The notes below the pieces were generated by a model. The model was given only the letters and a program-made list of their open reading frames with translations. It made no database searches and was not told the DNA's origin. Shown here one piece after another: positions 24,810 to 32,754 of a stretch of 39,702 bases of DNA (its first letter is position 1; every line of letters starts with the position of its first letter). The translations under genes were made by a program, and so were the position numbers. The DNA is from Candidatus Nitrosotalea bavarica (lineage in GTDB: Archaea; Thermoproteota; Nitrososphaeria; Nitrososphaerales; Nitrosopumilaceae). The stretch is from positions 35,495 through 75,196 of the forward strand of contig NZ_FUYK01000011.1 of the NCBI RefSeq assembly GCF_900167955.1, in the 5' to 3' direction.

Positions 24810-25292
24810 ATTTACTTGTCTCCATCATCAAGGAAAGTTATACTTGTCCTTGGCTTCAACTTCTTGCATTGGATAAGTAGTAGAAGGAATATTCACTCCG
24901 TCTATGGTTCCTTGGATTATAGTGTTGTAGGTTCCAAGTTGAGTTGGAATTACAGCAGAACTATACAAGCCAGGTGTGTCATCACTTGCATCAAAGCTAA
25001 GCTTTTTGGTTTGACCACCATATTGTATAGTGATAGTCATATTATCCAGACCGTTACCTGCTATCGGTGCAGCAGAGTCATTAGTACCGTTGTAAAGATA
25101 AACATCAATCTTGTTTGTATCTCCAATAAGTGGCGGTTCACTATCCCAACCAATTTTTACTGAGACATTTGGCGCAAAATTCTTTAAAATATGTGCCTCG
25201 GCAGGATGGAGAGCATATGGTGCAACAATAACTGCAACCAATGCAAGTATGACTGGGATAATTATTTTTTTAGTGTTCATTTTAATATTCAT
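24720..25292. repeat. Tandem gene duplication with near-identical signal-peptide DNA
   Basis: The stretch at about 24728-24798 and that at about 25202-25270 (signal-peptide codons of the two paralogues) differ at only a few positions, whereas the downstream beta domains are clearly diverged. Confidence 0.7.
24828..25292 (-). CDS. Exported YtkA/CopC-like protein, paralogue without sorting tail
   Basis: 154 residues. It shares the signal peptide, the mature N-terminal His (AEA-H) and the whole beta domain with the protein at 24195, ending at EVEAKDKYNFP without Met repeats or membrane tail. It is therefore likely soluble or released. The signal-peptide regions of the two genes are almost identical at DNA level, indicating recent duplication or gene conversion. 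ATG 25280 aligns with the paralogue's start and is an alternative. First gene of the operon, with operator S7a upstream. Confidence 0.8.
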   Translation of the reverse strand: MNIKMNTKKIIIPVILALVAVIVAPYALHPAEAHILKNFAPNVSVKIGWDSEPPLIGDTNKIDVYLYNGTNDSAAPIAGNGLDNMTITIQYGGQTKKLSFDASDDTPGLYSSAVIPTQLGTYNTIIQGTIDGVNIPSTTYPMQEVEAKDKYNFP

Positions 25293-25325
25293 TGGAATGT
25301 GTCTAATATTCGAATATATACATTA

Positions 25326-25332
25326 TGGTACA
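25326..25332 (-). promoter_or_regulatory. Island operator S7a (half-site) for the YtkA/CopC-like operon
   Basis: TGGTACA on the plus strand; on the minus strand TGTACCA is followed by 4-5 bp and GTATATATT (TATA), about 25 bp from ATG 25292. Confidence 0.55.
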
Positions 25333-25371
25333 ACTGTAGAATAGCATACAATTCTTTTCTTGTTTGAAATT

Positions 25372-25378
25372 TGTACCA
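25372..25378 (+). promoter_or_regulatory. Island operator S7b (half-site) for the CopC-CopD fusion
   Basis: TGTACCA followed after 4 bp by ATATTAAA; ATG 25426 lies about 38 bp past the TATA centre. Together with S7a, 46 bp away, it serves the divergent promoters. Confidence 0.55.
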
Positions 25379-25425
25379 AATGATATTAAATTTTAAATGC
25401 ATACCAGAGAGTAGAATGTGATATA

Positions 25426-28416
25426 ATGAGATTTAAAAATAACGCATTATCAAAGCCGTCGAACAAAATAATTTTGTCAGTATTTGTTTCACTATTTGTT
25501 TTAGCAATAATTTCCGACATTCCCAAATCATATGAACATGCCTTTGTCATAGACAGTAGTCCTGCACCAGCGTCATCAGTAAACACGGCTCCATCACAGG
25601 TTGAGATAGAGTTTGTTGATCCCATTGACATGCGTTATAGTCAGATTAAAGTCATGGATGCAAATGGTAAAGCCATACAAAATAATGACTGGCATTTTAC
25701 AAATAACGAACATACAAAAACTGCTGTTTCCCTTCCACCAGATACTCCAAATGGGATTTATACGGTGTATACCAAAGTACTTGATGCAACAGACGGCCAT
25801 ACAACTACAAATGCTTTTGTTTTTGCCATAGGACAACCAATACCACAAAATCTTTTGAATGCAAAAACAAACATTAGTTTTGCAGATATTGTATCCATTC
25901 CCGATGCCATTGCAAGATATCCATCACTAGTAGGACAAATTATTGTTGTAGGAGCAGTCTTCTCATCATTCTGGCTATGGAGACCAGTTTCTAGAATTCC
26001 TGCACTAAATGATGCATCAAGACTAATGCGTTTCAAGATCGATAAGAGCACAACCAAGATTGTATTGATTGGCTCCATAATTATTTTGGCAGGAGATTTG
26101 GCAATGATTGCATCAGAAGCATTGTCAATAAATTCTGGCATACTAGAAGCAATGGGCACAACATTTGGAAATTTGTGGATTGTCAGGATGGTATTATCAT
26201 TAGTACTATTTGGTGTTGCTTTATTTTCCTATCTTAAACAAAAAAAATCAAATATAATTTTATCAAAAAGCCAAATCATCATACTATTTGCATTAGGTAT
26301 TGCAGTACTTACCACTACTACTTTGATAAGTCATGGTGCAGCAAGCGGCAAATTGCTGCCTCCAATACTTGATTTCGTACACAATGTCGTAGCATCATTA
26401 TGGATTGGAAGTATAATTTACTTGGCATTTGTTGCAGTTCCACAATTAAGACAATTACAAGATGAAAAAAGTAGCATGGCTATTTTGTCATTGATAATAC
26501 CACAATTTTCCACCATAGTTGTTGCGCTTCTTGGATTAGTAGTGATCACGGGGCCATTTCTCCTCTATGTACTTGAGAATAATCTTTCACTAACGCTTGT
26601 ATCAATATACGGTGAAATTCTCATCATCAAGCTTTCATTAGCTGGAGCAATGATTGGAATAGGCGCTTTTAATCAAAACGTCATTCATAGAAACGCACTC
26701 AAAACAATTGCCTTGTCATATATTCCAAGGAGTTCTACAACAACTCAACATAGCGAAACTAACAAGAATAATACAGGAAGATCAATTCTTGCAAAGTTTG
26801 ACAAAAGCATAAAAATCGAGGCAATAATAGGGTTAGTTCTAATTGCCTCAATTGCAGTATTGGCAGATTCCGGACTTCCAGCCATTCAATTTCAAGATGA
26901 ATTAGTACAACAGCAGCAACAAATTCCGCATGTTTTTGCATTTACTTCACTCGAGAGTTTAGTTCAAAACAAATTTACTGAAACAAGTTTTACAAATAAT
27001 GGAAACATAATACTAACAGCAGATCCATTCTTTGCCGGAAAAAATAATATCACCATATCTTTTGTAGATTCAAAAAATAATCCAATAGACATAAACTCAA
27101 CAAAAATAACACTTAACCAAGTAGACAAAGGAATTGGTCCAATTGCAGTTAATGATGCCGTGAAGATATCACAAGGAGTATTTTCTGTAAATACTGCCGC
27201 ACTGGCAATACCTGGTCACTGGGAAGCACAGGTAGAAGGTATAACAACAACATATGGAGCACTCAATGTTGTTACAAATTTTAATGATCTATATGTAAAG
27301 CCAAATTTGAATCAGTTACAAGCCAACATAACAGAATTCAAAATACCAGACAGTAAGGCTTTGCCACTATATCCAATTTATGACATCATCCGAAATGTAA
27401 TTTGGGTTGGAGACTCTGAAATTAATAGTGGAAGAATATGGGAGTTTGATCTAAACTCTAAACAATATACAGAGCATAAAATTAATGGAACAAACATAAT
27501 TACTGGCACGGCAATGGACTTTCAAAATAACATATGGTATATCGATCCTATAACAAAAATTATAGGTCAATACATGCCAGATGTTGGAAAAGATCAAAAA
27601 TATCACATTCCAAACAATGGTACTGTATCAGGCATTGTTGTAGATAATTCAAACAATATCTGGTTAACTGTATCAAGTACTAGTGAGGTTTTGAAATTAG
27701 ATGCAAAAACAAAAACATTCCAATCAATCAAGTTACCAGATAATTCCGTGCCACTTGGCATCTCCATTGACCAGTCAACAGGCCAAGTATGGGTAGCAGA
27801 GAGTGGCTCAGGAAAGATTGCAAATATAGATCCTGCCCAAAACTACAAGATCACAGAATACAGTCCGTTCAACAGTACGCTTGCAAGTCCCACTACTGTA
27901 TTATTTGATTCTGTGACTGACCAGGTCTTTGTTTCAGAACATGACGGCAAGGCAGTATCAGCTTTTGATCCGTTACTCAAGACTTTCAAAAAATATAACA
28001 CAGATCCACAAGGTTTACCGTTTGGCATGGTCTTTGATCAAAATCACGATCTTTGGTTGACACAACATACTCTAAACAAAATAACAGTCATAGATCCAAG
28101 AACTAGCAAGAATGTTGAATTTAACATACCATCCCCATCATCATTTACTCAATGGATAACAGTCGATTCTCAAGGAGACCTAATAATAGCAGAGCAACGT
28201 GCAAATGCACTTGGGATAATCACCACTAGTCTAAAGCCAGGATTTGTTGAAAACACTGAAACAAGTGTCACGCTAGGTTTACCATTAGGAGTAGGATATG
28301 CAGATGTGTCAGGTCCTTCAATAGCAGCAGGATTAGTAGCTGTTGCCTTTTTCTATTCAAAAAGTGTAATAGATCTTAGGAGTAGCATAAAACAAGTAAA
28401 GAAAAGCTACAACTAA
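25426..28416 (+). CDS. CopC-CopD-beta-propeller fusion, copper transport/sensing
   Basis: 996 residues in three parts. CopC (about 38-136): N-terminal HAFVIDSSPAPAS with His38, and the DGH motif Asp123/His125, spaced as the Cu(II) site of CopC. CopD (about 165-485): eight or so membrane helices with SHGAAS (His303) and DFVHNVVASLWIGSI (His319). A 110-residue linker domain leads to a Vgb-like propeller (about 620-935; NNIWLTVSSTSEVLKLDAKT, VWVAESGSGKIANIDP) and a final helix (about 950-972). CopC-CopD takes copper across the membrane; the propeller is an unusual addition. It shares the island operator with its divergent neighbours. Confidence 0.88.
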   Translation: MRFKNNALSKPSNKIILSVFVSLFVLAIISDIPKSYEHAFVIDSSPAPASSVNTAPSQVEIEFVDPIDMRYSQIKVMDANGKAIQNNDWHFTNNEHTKTAVSLPPDTPNGIYTVYTKVLDATDGHTTTNAFVFAIGQPIPQNLLNAKTNISFADIVSIPDAIARYPSLVGQIIVVGAVFSSFWLWRPVSRIPALNDASRLMRFKIDKSTTKIVLIGSIIILAGDLAMIASEALSINSGILEAMGTTFGNLWIVRMVLSLVLFGVALFSYLKQKKSNIILSKSQIIILFALGIAVLTTTTLISHGAASGKLLPPILDFVHNVVASLWIGSIIYLAFVAVPQLRQLQDEKSSMAILSLIIPQFSTIVVALLGLVVITGPFLLYVLENNLSLTLVSIYGEILIIKLSLAGAMIGIGAFNQNVIHRNALKTIALSYIPRSSTTTQHSETNKNNTGRSILAKFDKSIKIEAIIGLVLIASIAVLADSGLPAIQFQDELVQQQQQIPHVFAFTSLESLVQNKFTETSFTNNGNIILTADPFFAGKNNITISFVDSKNNPIDINSTKITLNQVDKGIGPIAVNDAVKISQGVFSVNTAALAIPGHWEAQVEGITTTYGALNVVTNFNDLYVKPNLNQLQANITEFKIPDSKALPLYPIYDIIRNVIWVGDSEINSGRIWEFDLNSKQYTEHKINGTNIITGTAMDFQNNIWYIDPITKIIGQYMPDVGKDQKYHIPNNGTVSGIVVDNSNNIWLTVSSTSEVLKLDAKTKTFQSIKLPDNSVPLGISIDQSTGQVWVAESGSGKIANIDPAQNYKITEYSPFNSTLASPTTVLFDSVTDQVFVSEHDGKAVSAFDPLLKTFKKYNTDPQGLPFGMVFDQNHDLWLTQHTLNKITVIDPRTSKNVEFNIPSPSSFTQWITVDSQGDLIIAEQRANALGIITTSLKPGFVENTETSVTLGLPLGVGYADVSGPSIAAGLVAVAFFYSKSVIDLRSSIKQVKKSYN

Positions 28417-28517
28417 CGCAAATTTTTAATCAAGTATTTGTCAATTACAATTTTTGTACAAATTTATTTATACAATTTTTCAAAAATTAATCTTAATACT
28501 AGTAAAAAAATTTGTTG

Positions 28518-29483
28518 CTAGCGTATCTTTGGCAGAGCCTTGGTAATAATAATTACAGAAATAAATGAAAGCATTACAAGCAAGATAGGCATTGGAAACT
28601 CTGGCACTACTTGAATATTCAATCCAGATATAAAATTAGGATGTATATACATATGCACTATCATCATAACATTGTTTCCAGATTCTTTTGCGCCAATAGC
28701 TTGCTGCAAATTACCTAATGCGGTTCCAATCTTATCAAGATAGGAAGATGTGCTTGATGGAGCCATTGAGTTCAAATCTTGAAACATGGATTGAGCTGTG
28801 GTTGTGAGTTCTTGAGCACTTTGGTATGCTGCCTCATCAACAATAATACTTGACATTCCAGACATACCACTCATGCTTCCAGACTGCATCCCAGACATAC
28901 CTTTCATTCCTGACATACTACCAGAACTCACAGATGATGAATTATTCATGCTCATACTACTCATGTTCATATTTGCCATATTAGTGAGATCAACATTTGA
29001 GCCAATAGCATCACCATAATCTACTAGTACTTGATTTAAGACATTAATTATTGCAAGAGATTTTACAGTTGCGTTATTTTGTATAGAAGCTGAAATTTCT
29101 GTAGATTCAACCTGATCCAAAAGTTGATTCAGTGCATAAGATTTTTGTGATGCAATAGTCGGATCTACATTAGTGCTACCAGATAAAGAATACAAGTCAT
29201 TAATTGCTGTTGACAGACTATTAGCCAAAGTTGCGTTTTGTTGAGTAAGTGTATTCATATCATTCAACCCCCAATATTCTTGACTTTTTGCAATATGCCA
29301 GTGAGACATCTTACTGTCAGAAATATTATTTGCAATAAGCTTTGATTCTACCTTGAATTCTTGTATTTTTGCAATAAGATCTGCATCAGAATTTTTTACA
29401 AAGGAATGAGCAAATACTGGATGAACGAATAGCACGCCCACAAGTGCAATTACCATTAATGATGCAACTATTTTCTTTGTCAA
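28518..29483 (-). CDS. Exported Met-rich protein with PEF sorting tail
   Basis: 321 residues from TTG 29483. The signal peptide ends HPVFA, leaving His26 as the mature N-terminus (HSFV). A helical region follows, then a Met cluster (about 170-215: MANMNMSSMSMNN, MSGMKGMSGMQ, MSGMSGM), another helix, and VPEFPMPILLVMLSFISVII with a basic end, a PEF-type sorting tail. The MxGM clusters suggest Cu(I) binding. The promoter has the island half-site at 29521 and an ATTTTAAT TATA, 30 bp before the start. Confidence 0.8.
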   Translation of the reverse strand: MTKKIVASLMVIALVGVLFVHPVFAHSFVKNSDADLIAKIQEFKVESKLIANNISDSKMSHWHIAKSQEYWGLNDMNTLTQQNATLANSLSTAINDLYSLSGSTNVDPTIASQKSYALNQLLDQVESTEISASIQNNATVKSLAIINVLNQVLVDYGDAIGSNVDLTNMANMNMSSMSMNNSSSVSSGSMSGMKGMSGMQSGSMSGMSGMSSIIVDEAAYQSAQELTTTAQSMFQDLNSMAPSSTSSYLDKIGTALGNLQQAIGAKESGNNVMMIVHMYIHPNFISGLNIQVVPEFPMPILLVMLSFISVIIITKALPKIR

Positions 29484-29520
29484 ACTATACCCACATCTTT
29501 AAAATAATATTAAAATGTAA

Positions 29521-29527
29521 TGGTACA
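29521..29527 (-). promoter_or_regulatory. Island operator S9 (half-site)
   Basis: TGGTACA with following ATCTTCGAA core. On the minus strand TGTACCA-N4-ATTTTAAT precedes TTG 29483. The distal arm is not conserved. Confidence 0.5.
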
Positions 29528-29655
29528 ATCTTCGAATATTATTAATTTCGGCACAAGATTTCAACAACCATTGGCATCGACTACAAATGATAACTGGACA
29601 GGTAATCGAGAAATGTCTATGTAAAATAAGAAAAAATTAGTCAAATGATTAAATA

Positions 29656-29663
29656 CTATAAAA
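29656..29663 (+). promoter_or_regulatory. TATA box of the metallothionein-like gene
   Basis: CTATAAAA, about 20 bp before ATG 29678, near the leaderless spacing. No clear TGTACCA half-site precedes it, although TCGAGAAATGT at about 29606-29616 vaguely recalls the operator core. Confidence 0.4.
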
Positions 29664-29677
29664 GATATAATCACACC

Positions 29678-29785
29678 ATGAAATGCGGTTGTGGCGGAGA
29701 CAAATGCATATCTCCAGATTGTAATTGTGAAACAACAGGAAAATGTACTTGTGGACCCTCGTGTCAGTGTAATGCTAAAAAGTAA
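29678..29785 (+). CDS. Metallothionein-like Cys-rich protein
   Basis: A 35-residue protein with nine Cys (3, 5, 10, 15, 17, 23, 25, 29, 31), four C-x-C pairs, no aromatic residues, and Lys/Gly/Asp between: MKCGCGGDKC, CNCETTGKCTCG, CQCNAKK. This composition and spacing are those of short metallothioneins, which bind d10 ions such as Cu(I) and Zn(II) as thiolate clusters in the cytosol. It lies between a Met-rich exported protein and a His-rich membrane protein in the metal island, which supports a copper or zinc buffering role. Too short for most gene callers. Confidence 0.8.
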   Translation: MKCGCGGDKCISPDCNCETTGKCTCGPSCQCNAKK

Positions 29786-29853
29786 TCTTTAGCACCTCCA
29801 ATTTTAATTCAATTTATGAAATAATTTATGTGACGGTTTTAATTTTATAAAAC

Positions 29854-30390
29854 ATGGTTAAAGAAAAAGTGTCTGTGAAGAAAGAGTCTTTCAAACTATC
29901 GAAAAAAATTGTAATTATCGCAGTATTGATTTTAGTTGTAGGCATATCAGCAACATACATGAAATTCAGATTACATGCACTCCCAGATATTGATGGAATA
30001 GAGTGTAATCAAATGGAACAGGCAGTCTTTCACATACATGCCCATCTGGATGTGTATGTAGATGGACAACATCGAACGGTGCCTGAATTTATAGGAATTA
30101 TTCCAAATACATGCTTTTACTGGTTGCATACCCATGATCCTACTGGCATAATTCACATCGAGGCACCACAATACAAGACATTCACTCTCGGACAGTTCCT
30201 TGATGTATGGTCTAAATCATTTGAAAACTCTGGGATTCCCACTGGAACACCAAAGTCATATGTAAATGGTAAAGAATTCACAGGAGATTTTAGGGAAATT
30301 CAGCTTAACGCCCATGATGAGATCGTACTGGTGTATGGTTTACCGCCAGATTCAATTCCAATCTCCTTTGATTTTCCCCAAAACTTGTAG
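29854..30390 (+). CDS. Membrane-anchored His-rich extracytoplasmic protein
   Basis: 178 residues. One helix (about 18-35) anchors a domain with FHIHAHLDVYVDG (His60, 62, 64) and FYWLHTHDPTGIIHIEAP (His92, 94, 101), followed by FTLGQFLDVWSKSF. I recognise this HIHAHL...LHTHD..G.IHIE pattern from uncharacterised exported proteins of bacteria and archaea. The six His could form a Cu or Zn site. A TATA-like ATAATTTATG at about 29820-29829 precedes it. Function is unproven. Confidence 0.75.
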   Translation: MVKEKVSVKKESFKLSKKIVIIAVLILVVGISATYMKFRLHALPDIDGIECNQMEQAVFHIHAHLDVYVDGQHRTVPEFIGIIPNTCFYWLHTHDPTGIIHIEAPQYKTFTLGQFLDVWSKSFENSGIPTGTPKSYVNGKEFTGDFREIQLNAHDEIVLVYGLPPDSIPISFDFPQNL

Positions 30391-30526
30391 AAAGATTGTT
30401 TTAGCATGTCGGATTAAAAAGTAGATTATCAGATTCAGAGAATCATATAGAGAATATTTTTAAAAAAGAAAAAATTAAAGACGCCTAAAATATCATAAGA
30501 AAAAAGAAAAGAAGATAGTTTTGTGA

Positions 30527-31330
30527 TTATCCCATACCATTCAGATATCCCTCTAGAACAGAAAATGTTGAAGTATTTCTGTCTGTAAAGGTTACCGAAT
30601 TTTTACCGTCGTTCATCATCACAAAATCTGATGCTCCATCGGGGTTGTTGGTTGTATTACCAATGTCAAAGTGGTATGCACATATTCCACGTCCAGGATC
30701 TGAGATATGCTGGAGGTATTGAATATTAGCCGGCTCTAGAGTATTAACACCGCCATCAAGTATTCCCTCATAGACTCTAACTCTTGGTTGTCCAAGATCA
30801 TCACATGGTAAGATTGTTGCCATGTGTCCCTTCGTAGTCATGAATGGAGTGGTGTCAGCCAAGTCAAGATATTCACCTGGATGTAGTGTCAATCCGCCTA
30901 GTTTGAACCACTCTTCAGTTGGAAGATTTGGTGGGCCTGTAGCGTCAACTTTCCACGAAGTGCTAAACATTTCACAGTGACCTGCTGTCGCGATTCCATT
31001 TGTAATGGTACAGGCATTTTGAATCGAATAGCTTGTAGTGTCAACAATGCATTGTCCATTAGCTGTTGATGGATCACCTGTGAATCCTGTTGGTATAGTG
31101 TAAGTTTTCACCATACTCGTACCAAAGACTGAAGGAGTCACCTGAGTACAGATAGGCAAGGTCGGGTGTGTGACTTGACTTGCTGCTTGAGCTTGCATCG
31201 TGTTTTGCATGTCTTGCATAGAACCCATTCCTGACATGTCCATTGCAGACACATTAGGAATAATGACAATTGCAGCTAAGGCCAATAGGCCAAATAGTGC
31301 CCCTAAGGAGATTGTCTTGTTTTTCGTCAT
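30527..31330 (-). CDS. Exported Met-rich N-terminus, Cys-containing protein, unknown
   Basis: 267 residues from ATG 31330 (TTG 31339 is upstream). The signal peptide (LGALFGLLALAAIVIIPNVSA) leaves a mature start MDMSGMGSMQDMQNTMQ, a Cu(I)-type Met string. The remaining 200 residues are beta-rich with Cys at PICTQ, GQCIV, NACTI, GHCEM, LPCDD and GICAY, which may form disulphides, and EWFKLGGLTLHPGEYLDL. No family recognised. It carries one of the best island operators (31367-31389), with TATTAAAT 4-5 bp beyond and the ATG 28 bp further on. Confidence 0.78.
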   Translation of the reverse strand: MTKNKTISLGALFGLLALAAIVIIPNVSAMDMSGMGSMQDMQNTMQAQAASQVTHPTLPICTQVTPSVFGTSMVKTYTIPTGFTGDPSTANGQCIVDTTSYSIQNACTITNGIATAGHCEMFSTSWKVDATGPPNLPTEEWFKLGGLTLHPGEYLDLADTTPFMTTKGHMATILPCDDLGQPRVRVYEGILDGGVNTLEPANIQYLQHISDPGRGICAYHFDIGNTTNNPDGASDFVMMNDGKNSVTFTDRNTSTFSVLEGYLNGMG

Positions 31331-31366
31331 TACGTACAAAGTATAAAATTTTCAATTTAATAGATC

Positions 31367-31389
31367 TGGTACATTCGATGAATGTACTA
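31367..31389 (-). promoter_or_regulatory. Island operator S10 (full inverted repeat)
   Basis: TGGTACA / spacer TTCGATGAA / TGTACTA. The arms plus spacer give 10 complementary pairs. On the minus strand TATTAAAT follows after 4 bp and ATG 31330 lies 28 bp past the TATA centre: the clearest example of the shared layout. Confidence 0.75.
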
Positions 31390-31608
31390 CATATGTTATA
31401 GTTTTTTTCCTTACCAACATAGAATACTGGAAACATAGAGTAAATGACATTCAACTCATCATCACATATGTAGAAGTTGCTTAATATTATTACAGCATAA
31501 TCCACCCAACAGATATCAAAAATAAAATGAACTCAAAATCTGTTTTATCAACACATTAGACTTTTTACCATAATTTTATGCAAAAATTTTCAGCTCGATC
31601 TTTACTGC

Positions 31609-31713
31609 ATGGGCGCACTATCCATACAGCAAAGACCTGAGCAGGATGAAGTCAAATCATTACGCAGTAATAAGATCACACCATTTTACAAGATAAAGAA
31701 ATTGGTACATTAG
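31609..31713 (+). CDS. Possible 34-residue protein
   Basis: ATG 31609 to TAG 31711-31713 encodes MGALSIQQRPEQDEVKSLRS then NKITPFYKIKKLVH. The base composition is less AT-rich than the flanks, and a TATA-like ATAATTTTATG (31570-31580) is about 32 bp upstream. The frame runs into operator S11, so coding is uncertain. Confidence 0.28.
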   Translation: MGALSIQQRPEQDEVKSLRSNKITPFYKIKKLVH

Positions 31714-31725
31714 TCGAATATACCA
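31703..31725. promoter_or_regulatory. Island operator S11 (near-perfect inverted repeat)
   Basis: TGGTACA / spacer TTAGTCGAA / TATACCA (6 of 7 in the right arm). It lacks a convincing TATA at the standard spacing and may be a second, upstream site for the regulator operon whose proximal site is S12. Confidence 0.55.
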
Positions 31726-31770
31726 TTTAGGAACATACTTTGTTCATCCACGAATGAGTCGTTCTATAGT

Positions 31771-31777
31771 TGTACCA
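31771..31777 (+). promoter_or_regulatory. Island operator S12 (half-site) for the regulator operon
   Basis: TGTACCA followed after 4 bp by GTTTAAAT (TATA), with GTG 31812 26 bp past the TATA centre. It implies that the regulator operon is under the same control as the island. Confidence 0.55.
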
Positions 31778-31811
31778 GTTCGTTTAAATTTCTAAAAAGA
31801 GTAAATTCATT

Positions 31812-32204
31812 GTGCTAAAAGAGAGCCATCTATTGGAAAATAGGCCAAAGCTTTTCGCCATAGTCATTTTCACCGTAATCGCAGTTTTTGCAGTACCGGT
31901 AATATTGCCTCACGTATTTCATGAATTTCAAGTCTTCCACATACTATTACACCTAAGCGGAGTTGCAATCGCCAGTTTTCTCACCATAGTTTCCACATTA
32001 GCATATACAAGAATTAGAACAAAAAGACTAATGTTTACAATGATAGCATTTGGTTTATTTGCAGTTGCAGAGGTATTTTCAGTCATAGATGCAGCATGGC
32101 AATATACTTATTATTTCGGATCTGTCTCAGCAGATGAGGTAGGACATATTCTTGAATTATGTACATTGGGGATGTTTGCATTAAGTGTCTTTAGGAGAGA
32201 TTAG
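31812..32204 (+). CDS. Four-helix membrane protein, possible sensor partner
   Basis: 130 residues from GTG 31812 with four membrane helices (about 12-30, 40-62, 72-92, 106-126). The loop and helix between 30 and 50 carry His residues (LPHVFHEFQVFHILLHLSG), which could bind a metal in the membrane. The gene is directly followed by a winged-helix regulator (one base between stop and ATG), so the pair probably works together as a membrane sensor and transcription factor. Family unnamed; role is inferred. Confidence 0.7.
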   Translation: MLKESHLLENRPKLFAIVIFTVIAVFAVPVILPHVFHEFQVFHILLHLSGVAIASFLTIVSTLAYTRIRTKRLMFTMIAFGLFAVAEVFSVIDAAWQYTYYFGSVSADEVGHILELCTLGMFALSVFRRD

Positions 32205-32205
32205 A

Positions 32206-32703
32206 ATGAATAGAGAGACAGAGATCATAAACGTTGTAGAGAAAAATCCAGGGATAAAGTTTCGAGAAATCATGAGAGAGACTGGACTTAAAAACGGAGT
32301 TCTAAGTTATCATGTAAGAAAATTAGAGGAAAATGGAAGTGTAAAGATAGATAGAAAGTCTGGAGAGACGCGATTCTATCCCCTTTGCGTTACAGATGAG
32401 GAATCAAATCTTATAACAAGTCTTAGACGAGACACTCAACGATATATTTTATTGTCTTTGCTTGATGGCAAATCACTTTCATTTAATGAAATAGTACACA
32501 AAGTCAGAAAATCGCCTTCAACTGTTTCCACATTTCTGGGCAAACTCGTTGAGGATAACATAGTAGGAGTTAAGATCATAGAACTAAAGAAAGTCTACTT
32601 TTTAAAAAATGCAGACATGGTTCATGAGATAATTGAAAAATACAATCCAATTCTTCTTGAAAGAACGGCATATAATTTTGCAGACACATTTGCAAACCTT
32701 TAG
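32206..32703 (+). CDS. Double winged-helix transcriptional regulator
   Basis: 165 residues from ATG 32206, preceded by AGGAGAGAT (Shine-Dalgarno-like at 32192-32200), unlike the leaderless neighbours. Two winged helices are visible: about 5-60 (NPGIKFREIMRETGLKNGVLSYHVRKLEENGSVKIDRKSGETRFYP) and about 75-135 (DTQRYILLSLLDGKSLSFNEIVHKVRKSPSTVSTFLGKLVEDNIV). No Cys cluster is present in the protein, so metal sensing would need the His-rich membrane partner or other residues. It is the only DNA-binding regulator encoded in the island and the leading candidate for the operator-binding factor. Confidence 0.85.
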   Translation: MNRETEIINVVEKNPGIKFREIMRETGLKNGVLSYHVRKLEENGSVKIDRKSGETRFYPLCVTDEESNLITSLRRDTQRYILLSLLDGKSLSFNEIVHKVRKSPSTVSTFLGKLVEDNIVGVKIIELKKVYFLKNADMVHEIIEKYNPILLERTAYNFADTFANL

Positions 32704-32754
32704 GAATCATAATTCATACAATTTCACAAGTACACTCATGAATCATCCAATTAT

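Larger units (their letters stand above)
31331..31811. other. Regulatory intergenic region between divergent island genes
   Basis: Holds operators S10, S11 and S12 and a possible 34-residue ORF at 31609-31713. The remainder shows no supported gene; a minus-strand frame across 31254-31505 runs through S10 and the promoter and is not credible. Confidence 0.5.

Noticed and set aside
24723-25163. A 146-codon plus-strand frame opposite the YtkA/CopC-like paralogues
   Set aside because: It is a shadow of the two minus-strand genes; its translation is Cys/Ser/Tyr-rich noise.
28454-28461. TGTACA at the convergent ends of the CopC-CopD and Met-rich genes
   Set aside because: It lacks the TGTACCA arm and lies downstream of both genes, so it is not counted as an island operator.
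31254-31505. An 83-codon minus-strand frame upstream of the Met/Cys exported protein
   Set aside because: It runs across operator S10 and the promoter, and overlaps the real gene in another frame.
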